Positions 52,385 to 63,000 of a stretch of DNA of 64,000 bases are shown here, one piece after another (the stretch's first letter is position 1; every line of letters starts with the position of its first letter). The stretch spans positions 651,001 to 715,000 of the forward strand of contig NC_090162.1 of NCBI RefSeq assembly GCF_017916325.1. Reading direction: 5' to 3'. This DNA is from Leishmania martiniquensis. Its lineage: Eukaryota > Euglenozoa > Kinetoplastea > Trypanosomatida > Trypanosomatidae. Both the position numbers and the translations under genes were made by a program. The notes under the pieces were generated by a model. The model worked only from the letters and a program-made list of their open reading frames with translations. It was not told the DNA's origin and ran no database searches.

Positions 52385-52560
52385 TCGCGCCACCGGTACG
52401 CCAGCGAATGAGATGTGCACACAAGGCGGCCCCCGCCCCTGCCCCCGTGGCACCCACGGCTGTATGTCCTGATCGTCTCGAGCACATCGTTCTGCCGTCG
52501 GAACTCATCCATGCCAGTGACACCCCCCCCGTGTGCTTTAGCGTCCGTGCGATCGAGGAC
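52385..52560 (-). repeat. Degenerate, inverted third copy of repeat B (3' end)
   Basis: The + strand here matches the reverse complement of ~10390-10545. Shared blocks include ACGCCAGCGAAT and GCACCCACGGCTGTATGTCC, with scattered mismatches and an insertion of roughly 24 bp between the blocks. The divergence shows the family is old even though copies 1 and 2 are nearly identical. Confidence 0.75.
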
Positions 52561-53337
52561 TGCTGGGGGTGAGGCCATCACAGGACGGCGTCCATCCCTC
52601 GATGGCTGTCTCATGGGGGCCCTTTGGCCAGCGCATCAGAGAACGGGCGATGCCACGGGAAACGTGTGAGGCACTTTCTGAGGAGCTGATTTCAATCGCT
52701 CCAGCTTTAGCGCCCAGAACAGTTAGTAAGCGGCTTTACCGGCGGCACCGGCATGGGCGGGGCCGTCCTTCCGTGTGTCTCCCACGCCGGGTGGTACGAG
52801 TGCGCAGCCGTTCCAGTAGCGCTACGGCTGGGGGTGACATTGCCTGGCATGCGATGGAGGGCTGCCCGTGCCGCCAGGCCGCTCGCAGGAATGTAGACGG
52901 ACGTGAAGCGCATCCGCCTAGTAGGGGGTATCGCATCGAAGCCGGACTGTCACTGCAGTGGCTTTGCCTCGTCAGGGCGGAAGGGCCAACACCGGTGCGT
53001 CTGTGCTCTCGTGAAAAGACAGAGAAGCCACCACCACTACACCTGTGCCCCCCCCGCCCCCCGTCTGTATATTGCCGCGCCGGACGGTCGACACCCCGAG
53101 AGACCGAATGCCTTGCAGGCCTGCTTAGGAGGCGGTGTTGCGGCTCTTGCGCCGTACAGCCGTGAATCGAATACGCCCCACGGAGTCGGGCCACACCGCA
53201 CACCGCTTCGCGCCGGTCCGCCGACGGGCATTTCCGCCGCGCCCACAGCGCAGACCCCCGCCCCGCGACGATACCCGCCATCACCGCGGAGCAGCCCAGG
53301 CGGGGGAAGCGGCGGGCGACCGCGTGGATGTCCTGCG

Positions 53338-53612
53338 TCATCGGTACGGCTCGCAGTGAGCCGATGCAAAAGACGCGGCCGTGTGCGCACATTTCTGCGG
53401 TACAGGGGCAGTCCGACCCTGTATGCCGGCATCGTGAGCTCGCAGCCGCACACGAAGACAGGCTGCAGGTTCTTGGCCTCTCTCCCCCACCCACCCACCC
53501 ACACACACACAGAAGCACTGGGCCCTGATGATGCCGCGCAGGAAGGTGTCCAGCGTCATGCGAGAGAAAGTGTGGCAGGTGGAAAAAACAATGAAAAAAG
53601 GGAGGCAGCCGG
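53338..53612 (-). repeat. Inverted repeat C, right arm
   Basis: Reverse complement of 41360-41634, near-identical over 275 bp. The two arms face each other across about 11.7 kb holding the Ser-rich protein and strumpellin genes. The flanks diverge sharply on both sides. Confidence 0.93.
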
Positions 53613-54306
53613 TGGATGTCACGCTTGATGGAGAATTGGTGTCTGTGTGTGTGTGTGTGTCTGTGTGTGTTATAAGGCGGCGAAGTCCTCTCGCCAGTCT
53701 CCTATCGCCTCCGCCTGTGTCTTTTTTTATTAATTCTCTGCTGTCATGTGAGCGCGAACGTGCGCTGAGTCATCGCCTACAACAACGCATTTCATCTTCG
53801 GACGACCCCTGCAGTGCTCAGCTGAGCATCTCTGAGAACCGGCAACAGTGTTCATGGATGTCTGCCGTCTTCGCACTGTGTTATTCTTCACGGCCTTCAC
53901 GCCCCTCACTCTCTCTCGGCTCCCTTTCCTCTTGGCTGCATCGGATGCCACCCACACGCTCCTCACGGTAGAGGACCTGTGTTCGGAGACCCTCGCACGC
54001 TCTCACGCGCCCTGCCCCCACCTCTGCCGGAGGCAAAGGAGCAGAGCTGAAGCGGAGAAACGCGTAAAACGTCAAGGGAAAAGAAATAAGTTTACTTAAA
54101 TGACGAGAACTAAACGTTAAAACGCCATAGGAAAGATAGCAGACGGAGGACACGGGCATACGCCTTCGCCACGCGACCCTCAGCAGCAGACACACCACAC
54201 ACACACACTCGTGCGCACAACTTGCGTCTTTTCTCGCTCTCTCGATTTCATTGATCATTCCTTCGTGTGGTTTTGTTTTCCGTTTCGTGCTTACCACTGT
54301 GCCGGG

Positions 54307-55704
54307 ATGGAGGAGGGGGCGACGAGGGGTCCTGTCCAATGCACTGCGCTCGTCTCTGCGGCCCCGACACTGACAAAAGACGATGTCGAGCGCTTTGGTC
54401 GGCAGATGTTGGTTGAGGAAATCGGTGCCGCTCACATGGAGAAGATTCGAAAGACTCATGTCGTGTGCGTCGGCGCGGGCGGGTTGGGCAGCACCATTCT
54501 GCTATACCTCGCAGCAGCCGGGGTTGGGCAGCTCACGATTGTGGACTATGATGTCGTCGAGCTGTCGAACTTACACCGACAGGTAATGCACACGACGGCG
54601 GCGATAGGCCAGCCGAAGGCGGTGAGTGCGAAGGAGTCGTGTCTGCGCTTATTTCCAGCGGCGCGTGTGGACGCGGTCGTGGAGGCGCTCAGCCCCGCCA
54701 ATGCCGAGCGACTTATTGCCGCATGCGACATCGTCGTTGATGGAACGGACAACGTGGCGGCGCGCTACCTCATCAACGACGCCGCCATGCGGCGCCGCAA
54801 GCCTCTCGTTAGCGGCAGCGCTATGGGCTGGGACGGGCAGCTCTCTGTCTACGGCTATCAGGGAGGTCCATGCTACCGATGCTTGTTCCCGAAACCACCC
54901 CCTGCGGAAATGATTGGTAGTTGCAACGACAGCGGCGTGATGGGCCCTGTGCCTGGCATGATCGGCTGCTTGCAGTCGTTGGAGGTGTTGAAGGTAGCAG
55001 CAGGCGTCGGTGATGCGCTGAGTGGCCGCATGTTTCTCTTCAACGGTCTGCGCTTCTCCTCGCGTGTCGTCCGGTTACGCGGAAGGCAGCCGCACTGCGT
55101 GGCATGCAGCCCTGCGGCGTTGGCGGATGCGACGCCGCTAGCGGAATTCGCCGCGCTTGCACGCCCCGAGTACACCGTGACTGCGTGCGCCTCCATCCCC
55201 GTCTCGAGCCCATCCGTGATATCCTGCAGCGCTTCGGAGTACGCCGCCGCTGCGGCTTCTGCTGCTCCACAGCATGTCACGCTCGACGTGCGGGTGCGCT
55301 TACAGTACGACATGGCGCACTTGGCGCAGTCGATAAACGTGCCATATCAGTCCCTGCAGCAGTGGCATAGTGCGGGCACGGTGGTGACGCAGCTGGCGGA
55401 CGTGTTGGATAAGGCGGTGCCACCGCAGCCAGATTCACAGGGTTGCGTGAAGCACGCGACCGCTGCCGCCTCTCATGACGCTGCGGAATCAAAGGTGGTG
55501 GTGTACGTGTTGTGCCGTCGCGGCATCAATTCTCGCAAGGCGATGGTCTTGATCGGCGCAGCGCTTGACGAAGCAAAGGCGAAGGGCGCAGGTACCGCTG
55601 CCGCCGCCGCCGCCGCTCGACTTGGCCGGTACATTTTTCGGAACGTGAACGGCGGCCTCAACGCCTACAGCCGCGAGGTGGACAGAGACTTCCCATACTA
55701 CTGA
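54307..55704 (+). CDS. UBA4: Ubiquitin-like activating enzyme E1 with rhodanese domain (UBA4/MOCS3)
   Basis: 465 aa from the first ATG; upstream in-frame codons include only a GTG at 54211 within UTR-like sequence. Residues ~25-260 form a ThiF/MoeB adenylation domain: GAGGLG nucleotide-binding loop (56-61), VDYDVVELSNLHRQ (79-92), VDGTDNVAARYLIND. Zinc-binding Cys pairs are at 189/192 (CYRC) and 264/267 (CVAC), and a candidate catalytic Cys206 lies in GSCNDSGVMG. The C-terminal domain is rhodanese-like, with the persulfide loop CRRGINS starting at Cys403. Both chemistries are therefore present, as in UBA4/MOCS3, which adenylates and thiocarboxylates URM1 for 2-thiolation of wobble U34 in cytosolic tRNAs. 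In other eukaryotes it also serves MOCS2A in molybdopterin synthesis. A linker rich in Ala and Ser separates the domains. Confidence 0.94.
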   Translation: MEEGATRGPVQCTALVSAAPTLTKDDVERFGRQMLVEEIGAAHMEKIRKTHVVCVGAGGLGSTILLYLAAAGVGQLTIVDYDVVELSNLHRQVMHTTAAIGQPKAVSAKESCLRLFPAARVDAVVEALSPANAERLIAACDIVVDGTDNVAARYLINDAAMRRRKPLVSGSAMGWDGQLSVYGYQGGPCYRCLFPKPPPAEMIGSCNDSGVMGPVPGMIGCLQSLEVLKVAAGVGDALSGRMFLFNGLRFSSRVVRLRGRQPHCVACSPAALADATPLAEFAALARPEYTVTACASIPVSSPSVISCSASEYAAAAASAAPQHVTLDVRVRLQYDMAHLAQSINVPYQSLQQWHSAGTVVTQLADVLDKAVPPQPDSQGCVKHATAAASHDAAESKVVVYVLCRRGINSRKAMVLIGAALDEAKAKGAGTAAAAAAARLGRYIFRNVNGGLNAYSREVDRDFPYY

Positions 55705-58415
55705 CGGCAGAGCTTCCGTGGTCGAAGTCAGTGGTCCTGGGCGGCATCGCGTGAGAGGGCCGTGCCGCGCGACTCCTGAGAAAGGAAGAGGGAGGCAGGA
55801 GGAGGGCAGAGACGTCGATATCGGCGGGAGGGCAGCCGATAAGATTGCGCGCACACGAGAGACTCTCGCCTTTTGTGCAAGCGTATCTGTTCTGAGTTTG
55901 CCGCCTCTCTCCTTGTGCGTGAAGCGCGCTGCGTATCACATGAAGGTAAGCCATCAGTGCGCCACCCATGAACGCAGATCGCGCTGTGCACACTCACTCC
56001 CTTCCGCTGTATCGCACTCGAGTACATGCACCAACGAATGCGATTGCGCGCGAGATGGAAGCAGCATTCACAACGGGCTCTGGGATGTCGCCCAATCGTC
56101 GAAATCTTCGCCTGTGCTTCGGTGGCTTCGCCACATTCCCACGCGTCTATCTATTCTTCTTCCTCCCTCTCCCACACCGCCGCCACCACCACCACCCCGA
56201 AGTGCGTGCGGGGCGACGCTGAAATCCTTCTCAGGCTTGCAGCGCGGAAAGACTCCACGTAATGCTCGTAGCCCCTTCCCTTTCCTTCCCTCCTCCACGG
56301 CAAGCACGTCCTCTGTCGGCGTCTCAGCTCTTAGCCAGGAAAGCGACGTCTTCGTTCCGGAAAAAAAAGTGTTTCCCAATGGCCATCCGCTACTGAACCG
56401 CTCCCCTTCCTCCTTATCCCGTCCCTCGAGCGGCATTCCTCTTCCCGTTGTGTGTGTGTGTGCTGGCGGCGTTTGTTTTTTGTCTTGCCCTGCGGACTCT
56501 CCCCTTCCCTTCCCACCCTCTCTCTCCATGGATAGCACTGTCTCTTCGGTCACGGTGGCGCTGTATTCTGTGCTCGGGGGTCGTCGCGAGTGACCTTTGG
56601 ATAAACACAGTGAAAGACACTCTCTACAGCATGCGGTTTGGCAGCGGGCTGTCGGTCATGTGCCCACCAGAGCGGCCAGCGCTGCGTCGCCGAGCCGTCT
56701 TCAGCGTGCGAGCTGAGTGATTTAGCGCGCTCCGCTGACCGAAGCATTCGGTGCGGCCGGAGCCATGGACGATGCGGCTGCGCTTGGTGCGCTCTCTGGT
56801 GCTGCCGACGGACCACGAGAGGCTTACACGCAGAATGCATTGCGGGAGCCTGTGGACAGTGACGCAGCCGCCGAGCAACGTGTTGTACATGGTGCACCCA
56901 TCTCTGCCGGTGGCCACAGCGGCCCGTGGATCCTGCCCCTGATTCAACAGCCTCACGCGAAGCACGCTACCCTTTGCGACGCCCTTTCTGTAGGGCATCA
57001 TGTCTGCGCTGGTGGGTGGCAGCGTGCTTTCGAGGCGCTGCAGTGGGTGCGGGCACCCCTTTGCTTCGTATCCTCTTCACGCCGCCTCCTACTCAATCGC
57101 CGCCCGCACTTTCAGCCACGCGGAAACGCCAATTATTCCGAGCCTTCTCGCCCGTTCTTGGCGCCGTCCTCTGATCCACGGCGGCAAAACTGCCCGTTAC
57201 CCAACGGTACGCGCGACTGGTGAGGAGCCCGCGGTGCCCAGGCGCAAGCCGATGGGCCTTCGTCCGACGGCGGTGCTGTCGATGGGTTGCCAGTGAACGC
57301 CCCGCACCTACCCCTGCACACCCTCCGTTTTATGGAAGTGCAAGGGCTCTTCGAAGCACCGCCAAAGGGCAGACGCGCCTCCTTTGCAGGGCTGCACGAA
57401 GTGCGAAGTGAAGACTTTCCCTGGTGGCGGCGAAGAAGATAGGCGCGAGGGGTTCGATGTTCGCTCGGACACCCCTCCCCGCCCCTCTTCTGGGGGCGTC
57501 TTCCCATCCGCTCTCTCCGATTCCGCTGTGTCTCGGAATCATGCTCGTTGTCGCACAGATGTGTGTCGCACCGTCGCCGATGGACTTCCGAGTTTCGATG
57601 GCGCAGATGAACCAATAAAAAGGACCCACCGTGGCACGAGTGCAGTTGCAGTTGGCGCTCGCATGTGCCCGCCACCCACGGGAAATCTGCGGGCAGCACC
57701 AAACATGTTCGTGTGAAGGGTGTCTTCTGTGGCTTTGCATCCCCCTATCGGAGTGCAGGGAAGACGCAGGGAGGGAGTGAAGGGGGGAGGGAGAGAGGGG
57801 CAAATCGTCCCCGCTGCCCCTTACCTTTCTGCAGACCTGTAAAATCGAAGGGGTGCGAAGGAGCGTAAGCGTTGGAGTACGACGCACCCCTGCCACCTCA
57901 CCTGTCCATCCGCCTTTTCTCCTCGTCGCCTCTTCACTCCTCCACCCCTTCTTTTACACCGACAGACTCGGACCCGTGTGCGCACACAATACAGCAACAC
58001 AGTCAACACACAGACTCTCTCACACACACACACCACACACCTCCTCAACGCATACACGCACGCGCCCGAAAAAAAAGAAAGGAGTGCGCATTTCACCCGT
58101 TGTCCCCGCGCGTGTCAACCGTCGCGCAATCCTCGCGGGTGTTGAGGTTCTGTGTGTGTCCGCTTACTTTTTCTTTGTTAGACCTCCGTTCTCCATCCGT
58201 CTCCTCACTCTCACTCTCACTCTCTGCACTTCCCCCCTCACGTCCCCTCGGTCCTCACGCAGACATCTATACACACCTACGCCGGGTGCACTGAGCTCGA
58301 GAGAAGCGTGCGAAGCAGCAATAGCGCGGCGGACCTCCTGGTGCTAACGAGGAAGATCTGTCCTCCCACCCCACTCCCATTCAGTGTTGCCTGCGGCTTC
58401 GTGGAGGACAAGACA
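55705..58415. other. Intergenic interval with possible degenerate ingi-related sequence
   Basis: No intact gene supported. The GC-balanced segment ~56590-57720 differs from the CT-rich surroundings. Its minus strand encodes short fragments including RKGVAKGSVLRVRLL, reminiscent of the RGVPQGSVLGPLLF block of non-LTR reverse transcriptases. CT- and CA-rich sequence with a CA tract near 58020 and multiple AG sites leads to the Mex67 start. Confidence 0.5.
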
Positions 58416-60083
58416 ATGTCGCGTCCGTACGGCAAGAAAGGGTACTCCCTTCACCACCGCAGCGGCTTCGGCGGTGGCGGCATTCTTGGCAGCGGCAACA
58501 ACAACGGTAACTTTGGCAACTCCAGCGGTGGCCGCAGCGGCGCCCGCGGCGGAGGCGATTATGGTCGTGGCAGCGGCCGCTCCGGTGGTGGTGGCGGTGG
58601 TCGCTTCAACAGCCACCACCAGGGCGGCGGTGGCAATCGTAGCAACCACAACCACAATAGTGACAAGAACAACAGCGGTAGCAGCAGCGGTGCTGACGTG
58701 ATGAAGGTGCTTCTCTCTCTCCTCTTTGAGAAGTCGTACAGCCACATCTTCAACGAGGCAAACGGCATGCTGAACCTCTCGAATACCCGCGCCAGCCCTG
58801 ACCTCGAGCCGGTGCAGAAGCGCGTGGACTACAACAGCGTCGCGTTCTGCAAGGTACTGGCGGAGGTGCTTCGAGAGAAGTTTGCTGACCGCATTCGAGT
58901 CCTGCAGCTGGATGACAACAGCATCCGTCAGCTCAAGGTGTTCCTCACCGCGCTGGCAGACGCCGACATCCACCGCGGTATCACCGCCATTTCTGCCCGC
59001 AACAACGGCATCAACGACCTCTCATTCGTCAGTGGACTGAAGCGCTTCGACGGCCTCAACGAGCTTCTCCTCACCGGCAACCCCGTCACGAACCAGAAGG
59101 AGTACTCCACCCGTCTCAGTCGAGACCTGCCGCGGCTCAACATGATCGACGGCGTCGCCGTGGACCGGGCACTGCTGCGCCTTCCCAATCCAGTCAACTC
59201 GGCCCCGCCATCACAGCAGCAGCTCAGTGTCCTACACTACCTCGAGCAGACCATGTTTCACTCCATGGCCTCGCGCAACTACGACGCCATCACCTACCTG
59301 TACAGTCCACAGTTCTCGGCACTCTCCATCAGCCGTGGCCCGGAGCCACTGCCCCAGCGCGTGCCTGCGAGCGCGGTTCTCAACACCGGCGACCTGGAGA
59401 AGCAGCTGCGCAACCAGATGCAGGCCGACTTTTCCAAGCTGCGTTCGAGCCAGGACTTCCGTAACCTTGCCACGGACAGTGCGGGGTCCATGCGGAACAT
59501 CGCCAAGGGTCCGCAGGAGATCGTCTCCAAGCTGCGGAACATGTGCGGCGGCGACAAATTCATGTCGGTAGAGATAGAGTTCAATCCAAACTTTAACGTG
59601 GTGATGATGGACCAGAGCTACCACATGCGCGTGCCCGTGTGCGTCGTGACGGTGCACGGCAAGATGCGTTACATCTGGAACCCGGTTCATCCCGAGACGC
59701 GGCAGAACACCTTCCCTGCTGGCAAGGCCCCCATGATTTCCACGTTCTTCGACCGCACCCTCACCCTCACCTGGGACGGCAACACCAACGTGTGGTCGAT
59801 CGCGAATGACATGGTGCTGATGCGTCCAGATCGCGCTGTCGTGCACGACGACGGCACCCCGAGCAACCCGCTCTTCTTTGCGAACACCCCGTCGCGCATC
59901 GAGCAGATGCGCCGTCGCCTGATGCCCGGTGTCACTGCCGACGTCATGGCCGTCATCGTCAATGCGACCAGCTCGGACGAGGAGGTGAAGCAGGCTGTTA
60001 TGCAGCTGCTCATGCTGCCGCAAGACCAGCTCCAAGCCGTGGCGGGTGATGCGGAGGCTGCGAAGCGCGCACTAGGCCTCTAA
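58416..60083 (+). CDS. MEX67: mRNA export receptor Mex67/NXF1-like
   Basis: 555 aa from the first ATG; the frame is open upstream but has no ATG. Residues 1-92 are Gly/Ser/Asn/Arg-rich low complexity with RGG-like repeats, likely RNA-binding and disordered. Residues ~155-250 are leucine-rich repeats (IRVLQLDDNSIRQLKVF, ITAISARNNGINDLSFVSGL, LNELLLTGNPVTNQKEY), the layout seen in NXF/Mex67. Residues ~268-455 form an NTF2-like domain (QQQLSVLHYLEQTMFHSM onward; FDRTLTLTWDGNTNVWSIAND). The last ~55 residues are helical and acidic and may be a UBA-like TAP-C domain. Mex67 with Mtr2 carries mRNPs through the nuclear pore. No Cys occurs before residue 145, so the CCCH zinc finger I recall for T. 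brucei Mex67 is not visible. A Mex67 paralogue is possible. Confidence 0.88.
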   Translation: MSRPYGKKGYSLHHRSGFGGGGILGSGNNNGNFGNSSGGRSGARGGGDYGRGSGRSGGGGGGRFNSHHQGGGGNRSNHNHNSDKNNSGSSSGADVMKVLLSLLFEKSYSHIFNEANGMLNLSNTRASPDLEPVQKRVDYNSVAFCKVLAEVLREKFADRIRVLQLDDNSIRQLKVFLTALADADIHRGITAISARNNGINDLSFVSGLKRFDGLNELLLTGNPVTNQKEYSTRLSRDLPRLNMIDGVAVDRALLRLPNPVNSAPPSQQQLSVLHYLEQTMFHSMASRNYDAITYLYSPQFSALSISRGPEPLPQRVPASAVLNTGDLEKQLRNQMQADFSKLRSSQDFRNLATDSAGSMRNIAKGPQEIVSKLRNMCGGDKFMSVEIEFNPNFNVVMMDQSYHMRVPVCVVTVHGKMRYIWNPVHPETRQNTFPAGKAPMISTFFDRTLTLTWDGNTNVWSIANDMVLMRPDRAVVHDDGTPSNPLFFANTPSRIEQMRRRLMPGVTADVMAVIVNATSSDEEVKQAVMQLLMLPQDQLQAVAGDAEAAKRALGL

Positions 60084-63000
60084 GGCCAGGGCAGCGATGG
60101 AGGTAACTGCTATGTTCCACCTCTCTCCCATAACAAAATTGCTAAACAAAGACCAAGCCGGGCCAGCGCTGCGTATCGGTTAGGCACTCGCATGCGTGAG
60201 TGTCTCGGTGTGCGCGTCGTGCGCGAGTGGTTCCATGGTCGCCTCGCTTTCATGCAGCTCGATCGATGCCTGGAGACGGCGCCGGCGGTCATGGGTGCGC
60301 CTTCTCCCACCACCCCACCACCCCCGAACGTGCCTCTCCTCCTCTTGAGGCTTTTGTCTATGGTGTTAGTTTTTTATTTTTTTAGTTCGTTCGTCTGTTT
60401 GCCTGAGTACCGTCGCGCTGTCGCTTCCTTCGACCACATCACCCGCCTGCATGGAGCTAGTCAGCTTTGGGTCTTTGAACGAAGCGCGTGTCGTTGCGGC
60501 GCCTGACACAGCCGCCTTTCGTTCTCTTTCCTCCACTTTTCCTCTCTCCCCTCCCCTGAACCTGTCGGCGTTAAACGGTGCTGCTGTGCTGCCTTTGCGT
60601 TATGTTGTTGTCTGTCTCTGTGGTGTGCACCTTTCACCAGCGGCACGGTAGATGGCGTCTCCTCCTCCTCCTCCCTTGTTACCGTTTGGGGTCTGCCCGG
60701 GTTGTTTACGCGTCATTGTATGAGCTTTTGTGGGGACATTGTCGGGCCTCGATGAAGCGCGTCCTCATGTAGTTGAACTTTGGCCCGACGTTTGGTTGAC
60801 AGCCGTTTCTCTCTCTCTGTGTAAGTCTGCATGCGGACGAGTGCAGCTCTGTTTAAGAAGCTTTGGACAGCATAATGCTAAGTGAAAGAAAAAGAGAGGA
60901 GGAAGGTACCATCACCACAGCATCAGATCGTTGAGTACTGCCACGGCAACGGCCATCTCCCTACCACACGCTGCGTTGCACCATTTTCCTCTCCCTCTCT
61001 TTTTTGTGCATCTTTACTTTGTGCTTGTGATGAATCGCCTTTTTTATCCCCCCCTCCTCTCTCTCCCGTCATCGACCGCCACTGGAGATGTGTCTGTGGG
61101 GAGGGGGGCCCGTCTGTGTGGGTAGGCGCGCCTCCTTTCTTTTTCTTGCTCTCCGCCGATCCCCCCCCCCTACACACACACACACACAACCGACGCCCTC
61201 TCCGTCTGTCTGCGTAGATGAGAGCGAGGAGGAGAGAGGGAAGGGGGAGAGTGTGTGTGTTCCCCACTGTATTCTGTTCCAGCGGTCACCTTCCCCGAGA
61301 AGACGATCATAAATGAGAAGAAAACTGCAGCAAATCGGGAGCGACACAACTTGAGCTGTTTCTCTCAAACAGCGACCGGCATGCGCGAACGCCGCGGAAC
61401 GCGAAGATCCGCGGCGACAGCGCAGAGGAAGGGAGGGGGCGAGAGGGCGGGAAGTGCCACAACAGTAACAGCAGAAACAAAAAAAATATGTCTGCGCTTC
61501 ATGGTGACACATCAGAAGTGGAGTGCGTGACCGTCTTTGGGTCTTTCTCCGCTCCTCTCGTCCCATTGCTCTTGAACTCTTCCCTTTCTATCAGGTCAAC
61601 TGCCCATCAGAAGAGTTGAGCACGCGCACCTGTAGCTTCTTCGTGTGTTGCTGTAGATGCCCTCCTCGCTCATCCACCCTTACTCTCCTGCTGCTGCACC
61701 GTCTCCTGGCCATTGAGCGGAGGGGGGCGGCCACGTGTGCTTGTGTGCGTTGGTGTGTGCTTGTGTGTATTGCAGAGGAGCAGAAGCAGCTGTTGTGGTG
61801 GCTCATCCCCGATCACCCTCTGAGCATACCTCAGCGGACTCGTGGGACAGACGCACACACACACAAAAATGGCGGCGCCTCGAAGCCGCTGTTTTGTTGC
61901 TGACGCTTTTCTTTTCTGTGAGTGAGCGAAGAAATGAAGAGATGAAGAGTAAGAAGAACGCGGTGAAGGTGTTGAACACGAGCGAGCTTGTGCCGGGGTC
62001 AGGAAGTGGGGGAGGACACGATGAGCGCGCCGGCGAGGTGCTGGAGTGATTCACACAGAGAGGGGCCGCTTCCTGAATGGGAAACGAGGGGGGAGCAAGG
62101 AAACCTTCGCAGCACTGCGCATAGGTGTGTATATGTAGCATCCTCGCCACTCCCCCCCCTCTCTCACACACGCACACACAGAGACAGACACAACTCGCCT
62201 TCTTGTGTGCGTGTCACATGCACCGGCATTACGCACTCTCGTGGTTTACGCGAGTGCGCCTCCGCAGGTAGCGCCGCTCTCATTAGCGTTCAGCGCATGC
62301 ACTCCTTTCCATATGCCTCTTCGTGTGTTTCGTGAGACTTGGCCTGTGTAGAGGGTGCCCAAGCAGAGGGAGGGGTGTGGGCAGGCCAGCGGAATCACAC
62401 TGCGTGCATCTCTGTGAGGACCGCGGCAGGAATGTCGGGGCGCGTCTGTGTGTGTGCTGCCGCTCACTGTGGCGCTGGGTCAGTTATTGTGAGCGTGTAT
62501 GAGCGCAACTGAGGGAACTAACGCGGGAGGAGTAGCGGAGGTGCGTTTTTGTGTGCTTTCCTTTGACGGGGAAAGACGTTGCCGTTACCGTGTCGATGAC
62601 GCTGCCAGTTGATTTCTCTTTCCACGCGTTGTCATAGAGCACAGAACGTTGGCGTATCGTACCCCTTTTTTTCTCTTCGCTGCTTTGTGAGTCGTACGAG
62701 CCCCCGCTGTTGCGCGCGCGCTCAGGCACATGTCGGCCTTCTCCCCTCAACTCTGAACTCCTCTGGTGGCGTGCTCATTCATCATGAGCTGATGGAACCC
62801 TCCATCTGGCAGCCCTCACGCAGCTGAAAGAATAGAGGGAGGGTGAGGAAAAGGGGGTAAAGCCCATGTGTGTCTGTGGAGTGGCGCGGCGGCCCTTTCT
62901 GTCTTTCTCCCCGCCCCCCCCCCGAGCCTGTGTATGTGTGTGTGTGTTGTTGTTTTTGCACTCATTTTGCACTCCGCTACGCTCTCGTGCTTCTCCTCCC

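Larger units (their letters stand above)
52209..54306. other. Intergenic interval with degenerate repeat B and inverted repeat C right arm
   Basis: No protein gene supported. It contains an inverted, degenerate repeat-B segment (52385-52560), a GC-rich stretch to ~53335 that may be more retroposon-derived sequence, inverted repeat C right arm (53338-53612), TG tracts near 53645, and a CA tract and pyrimidine-rich sequence (54195-54290) before the UBA4 start. Confidence 0.6.
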
